DNA from: Nitrospirales bacterium
GTDB taxonomy: Bacteria; Nitrospirota; Nitrospiria; Nitrospirales; UBA8639
Reading direction: 5' to 3'
Assembly: GCA_013817135.1 (NCBI GenBank)
Contig: JACDDF010000172.1
Coordinates: forward strand, 1-5,842
DNA length: 5,842 nucleotides
Part shown: positions 5,506-5,842 of the stretch, one piece after another
How positions within the stretch are numbered: position 1 is the first letter of the stretch
Layout: each line of letters opens with the position of its first letter
Made by a program: the position numbers and the translations under genes
Notes under the pieces: generated by a model
The model's database searches: none
What the model saw: only the letters and a program-made list of their open reading frames with translations
What the model was told of the DNA's origin: nothing

Positions 5506-5842
5506 TCAATCCTCCAGAGGAATGGTGATGACAATGGCCCCCATGACGTCGCCCTTGCTGAAGTCACGCTTGGGACTTAAGGGGTGAGCATTATGGCACG
5601 TCGTGCAGGTATCGTTAATCGCTTTGTCGGCATAAATGGCCTGAAATAAGCGTTTTTTTCCGGTAGAAACAACTCCACGTTGAGGTGTATCGGAATTTAG
5701 CGAAAGTTGTTCCAACGCCTTTCGTTCGAAATCCGTTGCAGGGCCATTCCTTCGATATATTGGCCACAGACTTATTAAACGAAATCGAATGCCATGGCCT
5801 GATTCCGCGACTAATTTACTGGAAATATGGAGAAACTGCGCA
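5506..5842 (-). CDS. DUF3365/Tll0287-like haem-c-binding protein, 5' end outside window
   Basis: This is the C-terminal 111 residues of a protein with a Tll0287-like (DUF3365) domain, a periplasmic haem-binding fold found alone or as the sensor part of signalling proteins. The frame is open to the right edge (first full codon at 5841), so the TTG at 5715 is internal and the true start lies outside. Visible residues include SGHGIRFRLISLWPIYRRNG (14-33) and PATDFERKAL (34-43), both characteristic of the family. The haem-c attachment motif CTTCH (Cys79, Cys82, His83) comes next, then NAHPLSPKRDFSKGDVMG and the closing strand AIVITIPL. The protein ends right after the domain, so no kinase or cyclase output domain follows it. 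An N-terminal signal peptide or transmembrane segment is expected but not visible. The M28 gene follows 111 bases downstream with its own promoter candidate. Function within the cell is not known; redox or gas sensing is the usual suggestion. Confidence 0.9.
   Translation of the reverse strand, partial: AQFLHISSKLVAESGHGIRFRLISLWPIYRRNGPATDFERKALEQLSLNSDTPQRGVVSTGKKRLFQAIYADKAINDTCTTCHNAHPLSPKRDFSKGDVMGAIVITIPLED

Overview
The window looks like an ordinary chromosomal stretch from a Gram-negative bacterium of moderate GC content. A Pal/OmpA-type peptidoglycan-binding protein, a YceI-family periplasmic protein, a haem-binding Tll0287-like (DUF3365) protein and exported-protein signal peptides all imply an outer membrane and a periplasm. 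The Pal variant with paired cysteines (a CTxxxExCWxxNRR-like end) and the DUF3365 protein would fit Nitrospirota (Nitrospira-like) or a deltaproteobacterial lineage. That placement is inference from family resemblance, not a search result.

Layout. Positions 1-679 (+) hold the 3' part of a Pal-like gene. It enters from outside the window inside a 42-bp tandem repeat that encodes a Pro/Ala/Val-rich linker. A gene-poor interval (680-1022) follows, with a weak terminator candidate and two neat inverted repeats just ahead of a small cupin gene (1023-1349, +). Positions 1350-2273 contain no gene that I can support. Next come a cytoplasmic DsbA/FrnE-like thiol oxidoreductase (2274-2927, +) and a secreted YceI-family protein (3041-3679, +). 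The YceI gene converges with a secreted M28 zinc metallopeptidase that carries a PA domain (3853-5394, -). Between them lies a hairpin whose U-rich side serves the minus-strand peptidase transcript. The right edge (5506-5842, -) holds the C-terminal part of a haem-c-binding DUF3365/Tll0287-like protein that runs off the window.

How the genes relate. Most products belong to envelope upkeep: peptidoglycan anchoring (Pal), periplasmic lipid or quinone binding (YceI), extracytoplasmic peptide hydrolysis (M28) and a periplasmic haem sensor or redox domain (DUF3365). The spacing, individual ribosome binding sites and changes of strand suggest mostly separate transcription units; the only arrangements suggestive of shared transcription are DsbA-like/YceI on the plus strand and, less convincingly, DUF3365/M28 on the minus strand.

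I see no CRISPR array, tRNA, rRNA, insertion sequence or clear defence or biosynthetic system. The points most worth a second look are the tandem repeat at the left edge, start-site corrections (a TTG start for the peptidase and later starts for three other genes), the shared terminator region between the convergent genes, the inverted repeats before the cupin gene and the long empty interval after it.
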